64,000 bases of DNA from Saprospiraceae bacterium (GTDB lineage Bacteria; Bacteroidota; Bacteroidia; Chitinophagales; Saprospiraceae): positions 2,450,001-2,514,000 of the forward strand of contig JADJOB010000002.1 of NCBI GenBank assembly GCA_016714025.1, read 5' to 3'. A model generated the notes under the pieces. The model did no database searches and was not told the origin of the DNA. It saw only the letters and a program-made list of their open reading frames with translations. Of the stretch, positions 8,051 through 17,750 are shown piece by piece. The first letter of the stretch is position 1. Each line of letters begins with the position of its first letter. A program made the position numbers and the translations under genes.

Positions 8051-10474
8051 CTATTCCTTAATTTCAATAATATCAACACGTCGTTCTCTGGATGCTTCAA
8101 TTGTAAAAATTGATCTGAGATCTTGTTTTTTATCACTTATACCTGTAGGTGCATTAGTTTCACCAAATGGTTTTTGACTTAATTTTAATTGTTTAGATCG
8201 TATGTATTCAATCAATACACCATTATTATGTCTATAAAACTCATTGTAAATTGAAACAATTCTACGCTGACTTAAATTTAGATTGTATTCAGGCTTAGCA
8301 AGAGGGGAAGCGTAACCTTTTACAAATATTTCATACCGCTTGCCATTTGCAAGATCTTTTTCCAATAGTTTTAAAAATTTATCAAACCGCTCTTTTCCAT
8401 ATTTAATTTGATTTTCAAAAAATGTATCCATTGGATAGCCTGATGTATCTCCATTCATTTTTTGAATCGCAAGATACTTGCTTAAAAAATCAATTTTTTT
8501 AGCGTAATAAGCTTCGTATGTTTTTGAATACTTTAAAAGAGTATGCCGTTTAAATGTATTTGGGTCGGGTCGGTCATTATCAAAATATAAACTTATTGGA
8601 AGTAAACTATATATTTCAGGTTCTAAAAATATTTTTTGTACCACGATACTATCGGTTGCACAGTCAATGTTTAAATACACAATGGTGGTTGCGAAATCAG
8701 GTTTTGATCCGATAATTTTATACTTATGACAGGGTATTATATTGAACTGACTTAAATTTGTATTTAGATTTGTTACTACGATCGGTTCTCTTTGAGGATC
8801 ATCCAGATCAATTAAACTAATTGTTACGGCATTCAAGGTGTCTTTTGTGATTTTATGAAAACTCAAGACATCAAGTGAAATTGCGTTGGGTTTTAAAAAT
8901 AATTTCTTAGTTATATTAGTAAATTCTGCCGGTTTGCCAGTATTGAAACTTATGGAATCAGGTAAATAACCTTGTTTGGTAGCTATTAATTTGTAGTTTT
9001 TATCACATAAAATTGCAAATCGATACGTATTGGTTTGTTCTGTGTTAATGGTAATTCGTGGAGCAGTTGGCCGGTCCAGGTCAATAAGACTTATGTTTAC
9101 ATTTTTCAGTTCCTTTTTAGTATAATATTGATAAACGAATGCATCTAAATTAATATCACAAGGCAGTAGATTAATTTTAAATAAATCAAGACAACACGCT
9201 TCACTAGCATCATCTAAAAACTGTGTTCCTGTCCTATTGGAAGCTAAATAAGCTATTGTATCAAGATTGGTAATCACATAGTATACATCATCAAAGCTGC
9301 TATTTACAGGAACTCCTGTGTTTTTAGGAATTGCCCAGGAATGATCAACATATTTAGATTGGTAGACATCAAAACCACCCATTCCCAGATACCCTTTTGA
9401 AGAAAAGTAAAGCGTTTTAGATTTAGGATGATAATATGGAGTTATATCATCTGTATTCGTGTTTATGTCTGCACAATTTACTGGCTCTGAATAATTTCCG
9501 GTTTCATCTATTTTTACATACCAAATATCCAGGCCTCCTTTTCCCTTAGATCTATTAGACACGTAAAACAATGTTGGATTCACATCATTATCTAAGTAAC
9601 AGAGATGAGGTTGTGTGCTGGTACTACCCGCAATATTTATATAATCAGGCAATTTAACCGGACTTGACCAATTTCCTGAAACATCAATTGTACTGGTAAA
9701 TAAATCACAGCGTTTGTCATAATCATTTAAATCTTCACAAATAGTAAAATAGACTTTTGTATAATCTTTATTATAACTGGTGTGTGCTATGTTTAATCCT
9801 TCAGCAACATAATCTGGAGGAAGTAATTCAACAGGAAATTCAGATTTATGACTTATTAGAATTTTTGAATTGTATCGCTTTGGAATCGTTGTAATCTTCT
9901 TGTTTTCAAAACGAAGTGAAGAATAAACTAAATCATCTTTAAATAATTCGGGTGCAAAGTCTGAAAACTGGGAATTTACCTGATCAGACATCCTTTCCAT
10001 GGTCAATCCTTTTATAGGGTATTTAAGTTGTTCGGAAGCCCACTCGCAAGCCTGGATTTCTTTTTTTGCTACTGTAAGATAGCTTGAATCTTCACCGGAA
10101 TGCTCAGAATTGAAAATTTTATAAGCAAGAATTGCATTTGAATAATCCCCTTGAATTTGCCTTGTCTGCCCTAACCAAAATCCAGCTAAAGGATAAAAAT
10201 TATTTAATTCATGGTGCAGCACACTATCATAAAACATGGCAGCCATTTTATATGCCCCAAATAATCTGGCACATTCCGCAGTTTTATATAAATAAGATGC
10301 ATTTGTGGGTTCAAATTCTAAGGCTTCTCTATATTTAGAGTATGCATCATAATAATTTTTTGAAGCAAGTGACTTTTCTGCAGCCTCTAAAATACGCGAT
10401 AAACTTTGTCCATTGGAATCAATGATAACCAATTGAAACATAACAAGAATTATTCCTACCGTTCTACCCCACAT
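8051..10474 (-). CDS. PorE-like periplasmic protein: TPR, beta-propeller, CRD and OmpA-like domain (copy B)
   Basis: 807 residues. A signal peptide (about 1-22) is followed by TPR-like helices (about 25-150; YDAYSKYREALEFEP, YKTAECARLFGAYK). PD40/WD40-like propeller blades follow (about 165-440; TLFYVSNRSKGKGGLDIWY, TLYFSSKGYLGMGGFDVY). Carboxypeptidase-regulatory-like beta segments are at about 450-620. The C-terminal OmpA-like peptidoglycan-binding region has EIFVKGYASPLAKPEYNLNL followed by SQRRI. This domain order is that of the T9SS component PorE, which anchors to peptidoglycan. Lying between a PorP gene and a giant cargo gene, it probably works with those two partners. The cassette resembles the SprB/SprF surroundings of Flavobacterium. 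Confidence 0.82.
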   Translation of the reverse strand: MWGRTVGIILVMFQLVIIDSNGQSLSRILEAAEKSLASKNYYDAYSKYREALEFEPTNASYLYKTAECARLFGAYKMAAMFYDSVLHHELNNFYPLAGFWLGQTRQIQGDYSNAILAYKIFNSEHSGEDSSYLTVAKKEIQACEWASEQLKYPIKGLTMERMSDQVNSQFSDFAPELFKDDLVYSSLRFENKKITTIPKRYNSKILISHKSEFPVELLPPDYVAEGLNIAHTSYNKDYTKVYFTICEDLNDYDKRCDLFTSTIDVSGNWSSPVKLPDYINIAGSTSTQPHLCYLDNDVNPTLFYVSNRSKGKGGLDIWYVKIDETGNYSEPVNCADINTNTDDITPYYHPKSKTLYFSSKGYLGMGGFDVYQSKYVDHSWAIPKNTGVPVNSSFDDVYYVITNLDTIAYLASNRTGTQFLDDASEACCLDLFKINLLPCDINLDAFVYQYYTKKELKNVNISLIDLDRPTAPRITINTEQTNTYRFAILCDKNYKLIATKQGYLPDSISFNTGKPAEFTNITKKLFLKPNAISLDVLSFHKITKDTLNAVTISLIDLDDPQREPIVVTNLNTNLSQFNIIPCHKYKIIGSKPDFATTIVYLNIDCATDSIVVQKIFLEPEIYSLLPISLYFDNDRPDPNTFKRHTLLKYSKTYEAYYAKKIDFLSKYLAIQKMNGDTSGYPMDTFFENQIKYGKERFDKFLKLLEKDLANGKRYEIFVKGYASPLAKPEYNLNLSQRRIVSIYNEFYRHNNGVLIEYIRSKQLKLSQKPFGETNAPTGISDKKQDLRSIFTIEASRERRVDIIEIKE

Positions 10475-10483
10475 ACAATGCGA

Positions 10484-11503
10484 TTAAAATATTGGACAAG
10501 ATTTTAAAACAGTCAAAGGATGTGCTTTTACTAAAATATACATTAGTGAAAATTCGGGTCCACCTCGATTGTTCACAACGTTTTTAAAACCCGAAGTCGT
10601 TATATCATAACTAAATCCAGCATACCAGGTTTTATATTCTACTGCAATTTTTGGAACAATCGCATCATCCAATCGGCTAGCTAATCCGACTAATAGATTT
10701 AATTCTTTGCCACGTTTTTGATTGAGATAAAATTTTCCATAGCCACCTAACACCAATTCACGGTAAGCTTGTTGAAGTTGATACTGTCCATGCAACAACA
10801 GGTCAAATGAACTTGCAAGTTTAATGGCAGGCTGCATATTTATATTAAATCGGATCGGAAGCTTAATGGATAATGATTGGTCAAAAAACTTTTGATCAGG
10901 TCTCGTCAAGTGATAGGCAGCAGTCCCCAAATCGACTTTTGTCCTGCTTGATTTTTGCCATCTGTAATTGATTCCTGTACCGAAGTCAAAATATTGATTT
11001 GATGTATTGGATAAATTTTCACCGGTAGGCCTGTTTGGATCAAAATTATCAATCCATTGGGCATCCCACTGCAATTCTTCGGTTTTAAATTGTCTTTGTG
11101 AAAATCCTCCTAAAATACCCAGGCTGATCAAATTGTTATTAGTGATTGGATAAGTATAGGATATACTTAAACCTAAATTTGCCAAACCTAATTTAGAATC
11201 TCCGGCTTGGTCGTAATTAAAAAGTAATCCCGCATTCCATCGTCCCTTTGTTTTCCATTTTTTTGGATAAATCCGGATATCATAAGAGCCGGTAAGTGTC
11301 ATATACCGAACAATGTCTTCCACAAACCATTGTCGGCGATAATTTAGAACCAACCTTTGATCCCCATTAAAAATACCGGTTAAACCGGGATTTAGATTTA
11401 AAGGAGAAGTATAAAATTGAGAATGGTGTATATCCTGTCCATATATAAGACAGTACATATTAAGAAAAACGATCAGTAAAATAAACCGCCGGATACGACT
11501 CAT
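10484..11503 (-). CDS. PorP/SprF-family type IX secretion outer-membrane protein (copy B)
   Basis: 339 residues, with signal peptide (FILLIVFLNMYCLIYGQ) then DIHHSQFYTSPLNLNPGLTG, the diagnostic start of mature PorP/SprF proteins. The rest is beta-barrel-like. It includes NYRRQWF, FNYDQAGDSKLGLANLGLS, YFDFGTGINYRW and the late GFSYDITTSGFKNVVNNRGG block. PorP/SprF proteins are barrels that assist secretion or surface attachment of specific large T9SS cargos; SprF is needed for SprB. First gene of the downstream cassette, 9 bases before the PorE-like gene. It ends KSCPIF; the paralogue at 17751-18767 ends KKCPIY. Confidence 0.88.
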   Translation of the reverse strand: MSRIRRFILLIVFLNMYCLIYGQDIHHSQFYTSPLNLNPGLTGIFNGDQRLVLNYRRQWFVEDIVRYMTLTGSYDIRIYPKKWKTKGRWNAGLLFNYDQAGDSKLGLANLGLSISYTYPITNNNLISLGILGGFSQRQFKTEELQWDAQWIDNFDPNRPTGENLSNTSNQYFDFGTGINYRWQKSSRTKVDLGTAAYHLTRPDQKFFDQSLSIKLPIRFNINMQPAIKLASSFDLLLHGQYQLQQAYRELVLGGYGKFYLNQKRGKELNLLVGLASRLDDAIVPKIAVEYKTWYAGFSYDITTSGFKNVVNNRGGPEFSLMYILVKAHPLTVLKSCPIF

Positions 11504-11524
11504 ATTCAGTATGCTAAGGTATTA

Positions 11525-11563
11525 AATATTGCAAATTATTGTAATTCAATAATTTACAATATT
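11525..11563. repeat. Long imperfect inverted repeat between the two surface cassettes
   Basis: Two 17-base arms (11525-11541 and 11547-11563) pair with one mismatch around the five-base loop TAATT. It lies between the stop of the upstream giant adhesin gene (11651) and the start of the downstream PorP gene (11503). It is AT-rich and lacks a following T tract on either strand, so it is not a classic intrinsic terminator. It could be an operator, an mRNA stability hairpin or a weak terminator. Confidence 0.6.
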
Positions 11564-11650
11564 AAAAGCCACCGGTTTTTGGTTGGTCCATTGTAGCTTT
11601 AACTGAGATAAAGGTAGTTTATTCCAGATATATTAAATAATTATTTATAT

Positions 11651-14600
11651 TTATTTTAATAATGTGACGTTTCCTTTTTTTGAATATTTCTGGCCGTCGT
11701 TGCAGACCACTTTAAAATAATAACCATAAACATCCGGTGGAAGTTCCGAACCTTTATAACTGCCATCCCACCAATTTGTAATGTCCTTAGTTTCAAACAC
11801 TTTTTCACCCCATCGATCGTAAATATACATTTCAACAGATTCAATAAATTTACTTTCAATCCGGAGGATATCATTATTGTTATCCTGATTTGGACTAAAC
11901 ACATTGGGCATAAAGACATCTTCTTCATTGCATTTAGGCCTGATTACAATTACGGCCACATCAGCACTTTCTTCACATCCATCAGCATTTTCAGCTTTTA
12001 CAGTATATAAAATTGAATATTTTGGGGATGCAATCGGATCTGTACAGTCCAAACAACTTAAATCGTAGGGAATTATCCACTGATATTTATTAAATCCCGG
12101 GGTTACATGCAATGTGGTTGATTCACCTAAGTAAATGGTATCAGGATCTGCAGTTGCTTCTAAGGGAGGATCAAAGCGACTGATATTAACCTGAAAACTA
12201 TCCTGAAAGGAACAGCCATATTCATTTACATAATAAACATGGTAAACAGTTGTATCTTTTGGTTTTACTATAATGCGATACAGCGTATCCAATGAAATGA
12301 TATTTTTTCCTGTCCAATTTAATTTATACTTGTGATTATTTAGGGGTATAAATTCAACAAATCCATCCGCACCAGGGCATAAGTTGTGTTTGCCATCTAT
12401 TTTGTGCAATGGATAAATTGGAACGACTTTAAAGGAGTCAACATCCCCACAACCATATATATCTGTTGCATAAGCATACACATACATTGAATCTGTAAAT
12501 TTCCTGGTGACTTGATATCCATTTCCAATCAAAATTCCTATTTGATCAGTCCAATCAATATTTTGTACTACAGAGTTGGAATCCGTATAAGCTTGCAGCA
12601 TTAGGGTATCATTGTAACACAAAACAATATCTGAATTTACTCTAAGATTAATTGGTGGTGGTACAAATACAGTCACTTCCCGATCAATAAAACAATCCGG
12701 TATGAACTTATCATAAATCCGAACCCGGTAGGTTGTTGTTTGCGAAACCGTTGCAGTAGGATTTGCTAAGAATGGATTATCCAATCCTGTAGCTGGAAAC
12801 CATTCGTAGGTATAATTAGTATCCGCATTTTCATTCAATTTAACGGGTTTTCCAAGGCAACTCACGATGCGTTCCCGGATATTTACCATGATAAATCCTA
12901 CATCAATGGATCGAATGATCTCATTAGTACACTCCGCTTCGACCTGGAGTTTTACAATGTATCGTCCAGGTTTGGAATACACATGAACAGGACTTTTTTC
13001 TTCGGATACGTTTGCATCTCCAAAATCCCATTTATAACTTCCCTGTGAACTTAAATTTGTGAACGTAACGATGGTATTATCACAATTCTTGTCTACTTTA
13101 AATTCTGCAGTTGGTTTGCAAATTGCTCTAACAGTTACAGAATCTGTTGCTTTGCATTGAAACTGATTTTCTAATTCAACGTTAAAAGTATATTGACCAC
13201 AATGTGCAAGGGTGGCCTTAATTTGATCAGTTCCTTGTCCACTGACAATCGAACTATCAGGTTTCCAAATTATGGTCAGTTGATGATTTGCATTGGAGTT
13301 TAGCAATTTTAATTCAAAGGAATCTTGCTCGCAAATAACTAAAGAATCAATGCTGGTTTGGATTTGTACTTTTTGATTTTCAACGGTGATACTATCTGAG
13401 CCTGGACAATTAGCGCTGCTTTTAGCTCGTACATAAAATGTTTTTTTGTCCAGAGTTGATCCGGAATAATTAAAAGATCCACTCTTAAGAATATTCGAAA
13501 AATCAGGAGTATCAGACCATTCAACAGAAGATTCTACACCCCCGATTGCCTTAAGGAATAAACTATCCTGACATATGATTCCATCACCTGAAATATCGAT
13601 GTCTAATAAACGGGATACCTTAACTAAAATAGAATCTGATTCTGTACAATTTCCATCTGTAATCACGACTTTATAAACAATATCCGAACCCGGACTGGCA
13701 ATTGGATCCGGACAGTCATCACAACTTAAATCAGTAGAAGGAGTCCAGGTATATTTAAATCTGCTATCGGGATTGCTAATTAATTTTGTAGCTTCTCCAA
13801 TGCAAATAGGAATATTATCGGATAGGAAAATTGGTTTTAAACGATTTAACTTGAATTCCTGTTCAATGGTGTCTTTACACCCTCCGGATGAAGTTACAAT
13901 GAGTGACACATGTAATTGCCCGGTGTCGGTTGTAACAAGACTTGGATTTTGAAGCGTTGAAGTATTTATTTTACTATTCAATTGCATAAACCAATTCCAA
14001 TTTGAAATTTGTAGCAAGGAATCTACCGATTTGTCTTCAAATGAAATATTTATACTATCCGAACATGAACCATATTTTGCATCAAAATTTGCTTGCAATA
14101 AATTATCATCGTATAAATAGATATCCTTATAATTAGTATCAATACAATCCTTTGCACGAACGGCAATTAATGCTACCCGATATTTTCCTGCTTTAGGGAA
14201 ATTAAATTCTGGATTTGTGTCATGTGAAACATAATTCGTATTTGGATAATCAAAATACCAGGTAAAGGATTTTGAATTGATACTGTTGTTTGTAAATTTA
14301 ACAAGACTATCCCCTTTGCAAAGCACAGATTTATCCGCATCGAATCTTGAAACCGGATTGGTTGTACAAAAACGGACATTATATTGAAAGTCCCTTCGAA
14401 CTCTAGAAAGTAATTTGCCATTTCGATATTCATCAACACAGACACCCACTAAATATTGTCCAATGGCAGCAGGTTGCCCGGTTATAAGACCGGTATTTCG
14501 ATCTATTTTAAGAGTAGGAGTACCCCCTAATAAATCATTTATACTAAATGGAGATTTATAATTTATTAAAGGAAATGGTGGTTTGCTTGGTCTGGTAGGT

Positions 14601-15298
14601 TTTGAATTTGCGGTATCTGCCCCTGCAAATGGGACACACAAACTATAAACCAATGAATCCCCATTTTCATCCTTTGCTGAATCATCAAATACAATCATTC
14701 GGTCACCACAAACATAGATTGGTGGAAAAGCACCAAATTTTGGAGAACTGTTACAATAGCGCAATGCATCCTCGGAAATCACGATACTATAAGTTGCTCC
14801 TACCAGGTCTGGATCCGTTATATTTGTAATCGTTTTGTTTCGGCAACACCTTTGGTAAGCAAGTGTATAGCCGCCTTTAGCAAAGGGAAGTTCAATTTTG
14901 CCTCGATACGTAGTTGTATGAACACAGACATCTCCACCGACAACTTCACATTCTGTTTTTAATATTTCGTTGAGTGTATCATCATTTCTAAAATCCAATA
15001 ACAATAATCCGAATTGTCCTACATTTCTTGCAGGGTTTCCTTCTGTATCAAATATTCCGATATGTGCAGGATCATCAAACTCAGCTTCAGGACTTCCATT
15101 AAAACAGTCTCTCCTTAAAGTTAAAGTGATTTCATAGACCTGGCCACCTAGACATCTATAGGTCATTTCACCGCCAACAATATGACTGGCTGTTAATTTC
15201 GTAACAGAAAATCCAACTAGTAAATAGATGCCTATTAATAAAGGAATTCTTTTAATAAGCGTTTGTATCATCGAACTGATTTTATTAAAGTTTGCCAT
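11651..15298 (-). CDS. Giant secreted adhesin-like protein with gliding-motility C-terminal domain (copy A)
   Basis: 1215 residues from the ATG at 15298; the frame is open to an ATG at 15307. The chosen start, MANFNKIS, aligns with MNNFKIS of the paralogue and overlaps the upstream PorE-like gene by 14 bases. A signal peptide ends before ASHIVGGEMTYRC. The same Cys-containing module follows (RRDCFNG, LAYQRCCRNKTI, FGAFPPIYVCGDR), then PKD/Ig-like repeats (WYFDYP; YKWDFGDANVSEEKSPVHVY is a clear PKD motif). The C-terminal CHU_C sorting domain (FMPNVFSPNQDNNND, YDRWGEKVFE, KKGNVTLLK) is a T9SS signal. Inferred role: cell-surface adhesin or filament, exported with help from the adjacent PorP and PorE-like proteins. 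Confidence 0.85.
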   Translation of the reverse strand: MANFNKISSMIQTLIKRIPLLIGIYLLVGFSVTKLTASHIVGGEMTYRCLGGQVYEITLTLRRDCFNGSPEAEFDDPAHIGIFDTEGNPARNVGQFGLLLLDFRNDDTLNEILKTECEVVGGDVCVHTTTYRGKIELPFAKGGYTLAYQRCCRNKTITNITDPDLVGATYSIVISEDALRYCNSSPKFGAFPPIYVCGDRMIVFDDSAKDENGDSLVYSLCVPFAGADTANSKPTRPSKPPFPLINYKSPFSINDLLGGTPTLKIDRNTGLITGQPAAIGQYLVGVCVDEYRNGKLLSRVRRDFQYNVRFCTTNPVSRFDADKSVLCKGDSLVKFTNNSINSKSFTWYFDYPNTNYVSHDTNPEFNFPKAGKYRVALIAVRAKDCIDTNYKDIYLYDDNLLQANFDAKYGSCSDSINISFEDKSVDSLLQISNWNWFMQLNSKINTSTLQNPSLVTTDTGQLHVSLIVTSSGGCKDTIEQEFKLNRLKPIFLSDNIPICIGEATKLISNPDSRFKYTWTPSTDLSCDDCPDPIASPGSDIVYKVVITDGNCTESDSILVKVSRLLDIDISGDGIICQDSLFLKAIGGVESSVEWSDTPDFSNILKSGSFNYSGSTLDKKTFYVRAKSSANCPGSDSITVENQKVQIQTSIDSLVICEQDSFELKLLNSNANHQLTIIWKPDSSIVSGQGTDQIKATLAHCGQYTFNVELENQFQCKATDSVTVRAICKPTAEFKVDKNCDNTIVTFTNLSSQGSYKWDFGDANVSEEKSPVHVYSKPGRYIVKLQVEAECTNEIIRSIDVGFIMVNIRERIVSCLGKPVKLNENADTNYTYEWFPATGLDNPFLANPTATVSQTTTYRVRIYDKFIPDCFIDREVTVFVPPPINLRVNSDIVLCYNDTLMLQAYTDSNSVVQNIDWTDQIGILIGNGYQVTRKFTDSMYVYAYATDIYGCGDVDSFKVVPIYPLHKIDGKHNLCPGADGFVEFIPLNNHKYKLNWTGKNIISLDTLYRIIVKPKDTTVYHVYYVNEYGCSFQDSFQVNISRFDPPLEATADPDTIYLGESTTLHVTPGFNKYQWIIPYDLSCLDCTDPIASPKYSILYTVKAENADGCEESADVAVIVIRPKCNEEDVFMPNVFSPNQDNNNDILRIESKFIESVEMYIYDRWGEKVFETKDITNWWDGSYKGSELPPDVYGYYFKVVCNDGQKYSKKGNVTLLK

Positions 15299-17735
15299 TT
15301 TCTTCAACTCCTTTTAAAATTTCTAAAATTTCAACTCTTCTTTCATATGCAGCCTTTAAGCTGTAAATAGAATTTCTTGTGTCTTCTAATTTATCACTAA
15401 CATCAGTAGATGATAGCGATTCTCCAAATGGAATTTCCTTGATTTTAAAATTGCGATTTACAATATAATCATGAAATACTTTATTGCTGTATCGATCAAA
15501 TTCATTTCGCACACTATAAACCCTTCTCGAAGATAAATGTTGATTGTAATCTGATTTTGCACGAGGCGAAGCAAAGCCTTTCAAAAATATATCTATTTCA
15601 TGTCCTTCTTCCAGAATAATAATGAGTTTATCCATGAATAATTTTAACTTCTCAGCATTTGCTTTGACATTTCTTTCAAAAAAAGTATCTATTTCTAAAA
15701 TGGAGCGATCTTTCGAACTGCCACGCATTTTATTTGTAAACTCGTAAATATATTTTGATTTCTTATTGTAGTATTCATTGTAAATATCCAGGAAGCCCAC
15801 CGATGTTGTATCTGATTGCGAACGAATGTCGGGCATGTCATTTTCGAAAAACAAGCGGATGGGCAATAATTTTCTTAATTCTGCAATGGCAGTTAATTCA
15901 AGATATAAATTTCTTCTTAAGATAGATTCTTTGGCAGTTTCTAAAGGAGTGATTAAAACCATCGCTGATTCATATTTGTTTTTCTTAGCGGATAATTTAT
16001 AATTAGTTCCTTTCAAAATTGTAAAATCAAAGAAATTACTATCAAGTTTTGTAGTAGTTTTAATTAATTTATTATGATCCATATCCCATAACTCAATGGT
16101 TACTCCTTTTAGAGGAACATTGGTAGTGCGTTCAAAAGTCAATGCTTCTAAAGACTTAATTTCCGTGAGATATAAGTTTTTAATGATGGGATCAAAATTC
16201 TCAAGATCTATGGCACTGCAAAATACAGTGTCCCCTATCCAATTTGGTTTATTTGCCGTAATGCGATATTTGCGATCTTCTGTAATCTTAAATTTTTGCG
16301 CTGGCTCGTCGGGTGTTGGGGTTGTTAAATAGCTCGAATCTAAGTCTGTAACGTCTTTAACAATAAGCGTCACTTTTCCTAAAGGGGTCGAATCATATTT
16401 ATCATAAGTATTTACGGTAAGTTCGATCGTTGCAGGGACGTATTTGATTTTATAAATATCATAGCAACAAGCCTGTACTTCTTCGTCTACATAAAACGAA
16501 GTAGGTCTGTTGGAAACTAAATATCCCTTTCTTTTCTTTAAATCTTCTGAATAATATAAATCATCGTAACTGCTGTTTACAGAGGGTCCTAAATTATTGA
16601 TTTGACCGGCCATTTTACCTTTAAAGGCATAACTAAATACATCTAGGCCTCCAAAGCCTTTATGTCCTTTGCTACTGAAGTAGAGTGTATTTTCAGAAGT
16701 ATTATAGAAAGGGCTAAATTCATTTTCTTCAGTATTAATAAACTCGATGTTTTCAGCCGGAGTGGGTTGGTTATTTTCATTAAGGAGAACAGAGTATATA
16801 TCATACCCACCTTTGCCACCAGGGCGATTGCTTGCAAAATATAATTTATCAAGTTGAGTAGAAGGGTCTTTAGTAATAAAAGGTTGAGAGGAAGAATAAT
16901 TTGGTTTATTAACGGGTTCTGGCATTTTGATTTTTGGCCCCCACCCTTTTGATGTTTTTGTTTTTGAATAGATGTCACATTTTAATGTGGTTTTATTTTC
17001 TTCATAATTACAAATTGTAAAAAACAATTTTGTTCCAGCTTGATTAAAGCAAGCATGGCCCAGCATGAGATCTTCTTCAAAAAGTACTTTATCGTCTGGC
17101 AAGGGTTCCATTGTGCTTTCTCTCAACTTTATGATTTTACCACTATTCTTTGCGACTTTACCTTTTTTGGTTTTTTCAAATGTATTTTGGCTGGTGATGT
17201 AAAGAAAGCTATCCATTAAAAATGGAGCAAATTCATTTTCTTTAGTATTGACTTGTTCGTCCAATCGTTTTATTTGAATGAGAGGATCCTTTTTGGCTAA
17301 GTTTTCTTTGGCCCACATGACAGCATCAATCCTCTTTTTTCCAAGATCATACATGTGTCCTTCCTGAACGGTTGTTGCAAGATACGATTTGTAATATATG
17401 AGGGCATCTGAATAGAACCCTTGATAATATTGTGATTCTGCAAGGTAAAATTCGATTTCAGGATGTCGTTCAATTATTGACCGGTCAACAATTATTTTAA
17501 AGTGTTTAGTAGCCCTTGAAAAAGCATTTAAATTAAATGCAGCCATACCGGCTAACATATGAAATGAATCTACTTCGGTATCAAACTGTAGCGCCTGTTC
17601 AATTAAACTATAAGCTTCATAGAAATCTTCCTTGTTTAGGCTGTTGGTAATTTCAGTTTTATATTGATTTAATGATTGTCCCAAGCAATTGTGAAACAAT
17701 CCTATCATCAAACAACTAAATATAAATAATCTCAT
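15285..17735 (-). CDS. PorE-like periplasmic protein: TPR, beta-propeller, CRD and OmpA-like domain (copy A)
   Basis: 816 residues with the same architecture as 8051-10474: signal peptide (about 1-19), TPR-like helices (DFYEAYSLIEQALQFD), and propeller blades (LYFASNRPGGKGGYDIYSV, LYFSSKGHKGFGGLDVFSY, VNSSYDDLYY). Regulatory-like beta domains follow, then a C-terminal OmpA-like region (FLKGFASPRAKSDYNQHLSS, then RRVYSVRNEF). The pair ACCYDIYKIK here and ACCLDLFKIN in copy B, each after the propeller, supports paralogy. Sixteen bases (15 untranslated) separate it from the PorP start, and it overlaps the adhesin gene, so the cassette is probably one transcript. Confidence 0.82.
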   Translation of the reverse strand: MRLFIFSCLMIGLFHNCLGQSLNQYKTEITNSLNKEDFYEAYSLIEQALQFDTEVDSFHMLAGMAAFNLNAFSRATKHFKIIVDRSIIERHPEIEFYLAESQYYQGFYSDALIYYKSYLATTVQEGHMYDLGKKRIDAVMWAKENLAKKDPLIQIKRLDEQVNTKENEFAPFLMDSFLYITSQNTFEKTKKGKVAKNSGKIIKLRESTMEPLPDDKVLFEEDLMLGHACFNQAGTKLFFTICNYEENKTTLKCDIYSKTKTSKGWGPKIKMPEPVNKPNYSSSQPFITKDPSTQLDKLYFASNRPGGKGGYDIYSVLLNENNQPTPAENIEFINTEENEFSPFYNTSENTLYFSSKGHKGFGGLDVFSYAFKGKMAGQINNLGPSVNSSYDDLYYSEDLKKRKGYLVSNRPTSFYVDEEVQACCYDIYKIKYVPATIELTVNTYDKYDSTPLGKVTLIVKDVTDLDSSYLTTPTPDEPAQKFKITEDRKYRITANKPNWIGDTVFCSAIDLENFDPIIKNLYLTEIKSLEALTFERTTNVPLKGVTIELWDMDHNKLIKTTTKLDSNFFDFTILKGTNYKLSAKKNKYESAMVLITPLETAKESILRRNLYLELTAIAELRKLLPIRLFFENDMPDIRSQSDTTSVGFLDIYNEYYNKKSKYIYEFTNKMRGSSKDRSILEIDTFFERNVKANAEKLKLFMDKLIIILEEGHEIDIFLKGFASPRAKSDYNQHLSSRRVYSVRNEFDRYSNKVFHDYIVNRNFKIKEIPFGESLSSTDVSDKLEDTRNSIYSLKAAYERRVEILEILKGVEENGKL

Positions 17736-17750
17736 TGGGTAATATTCAAT

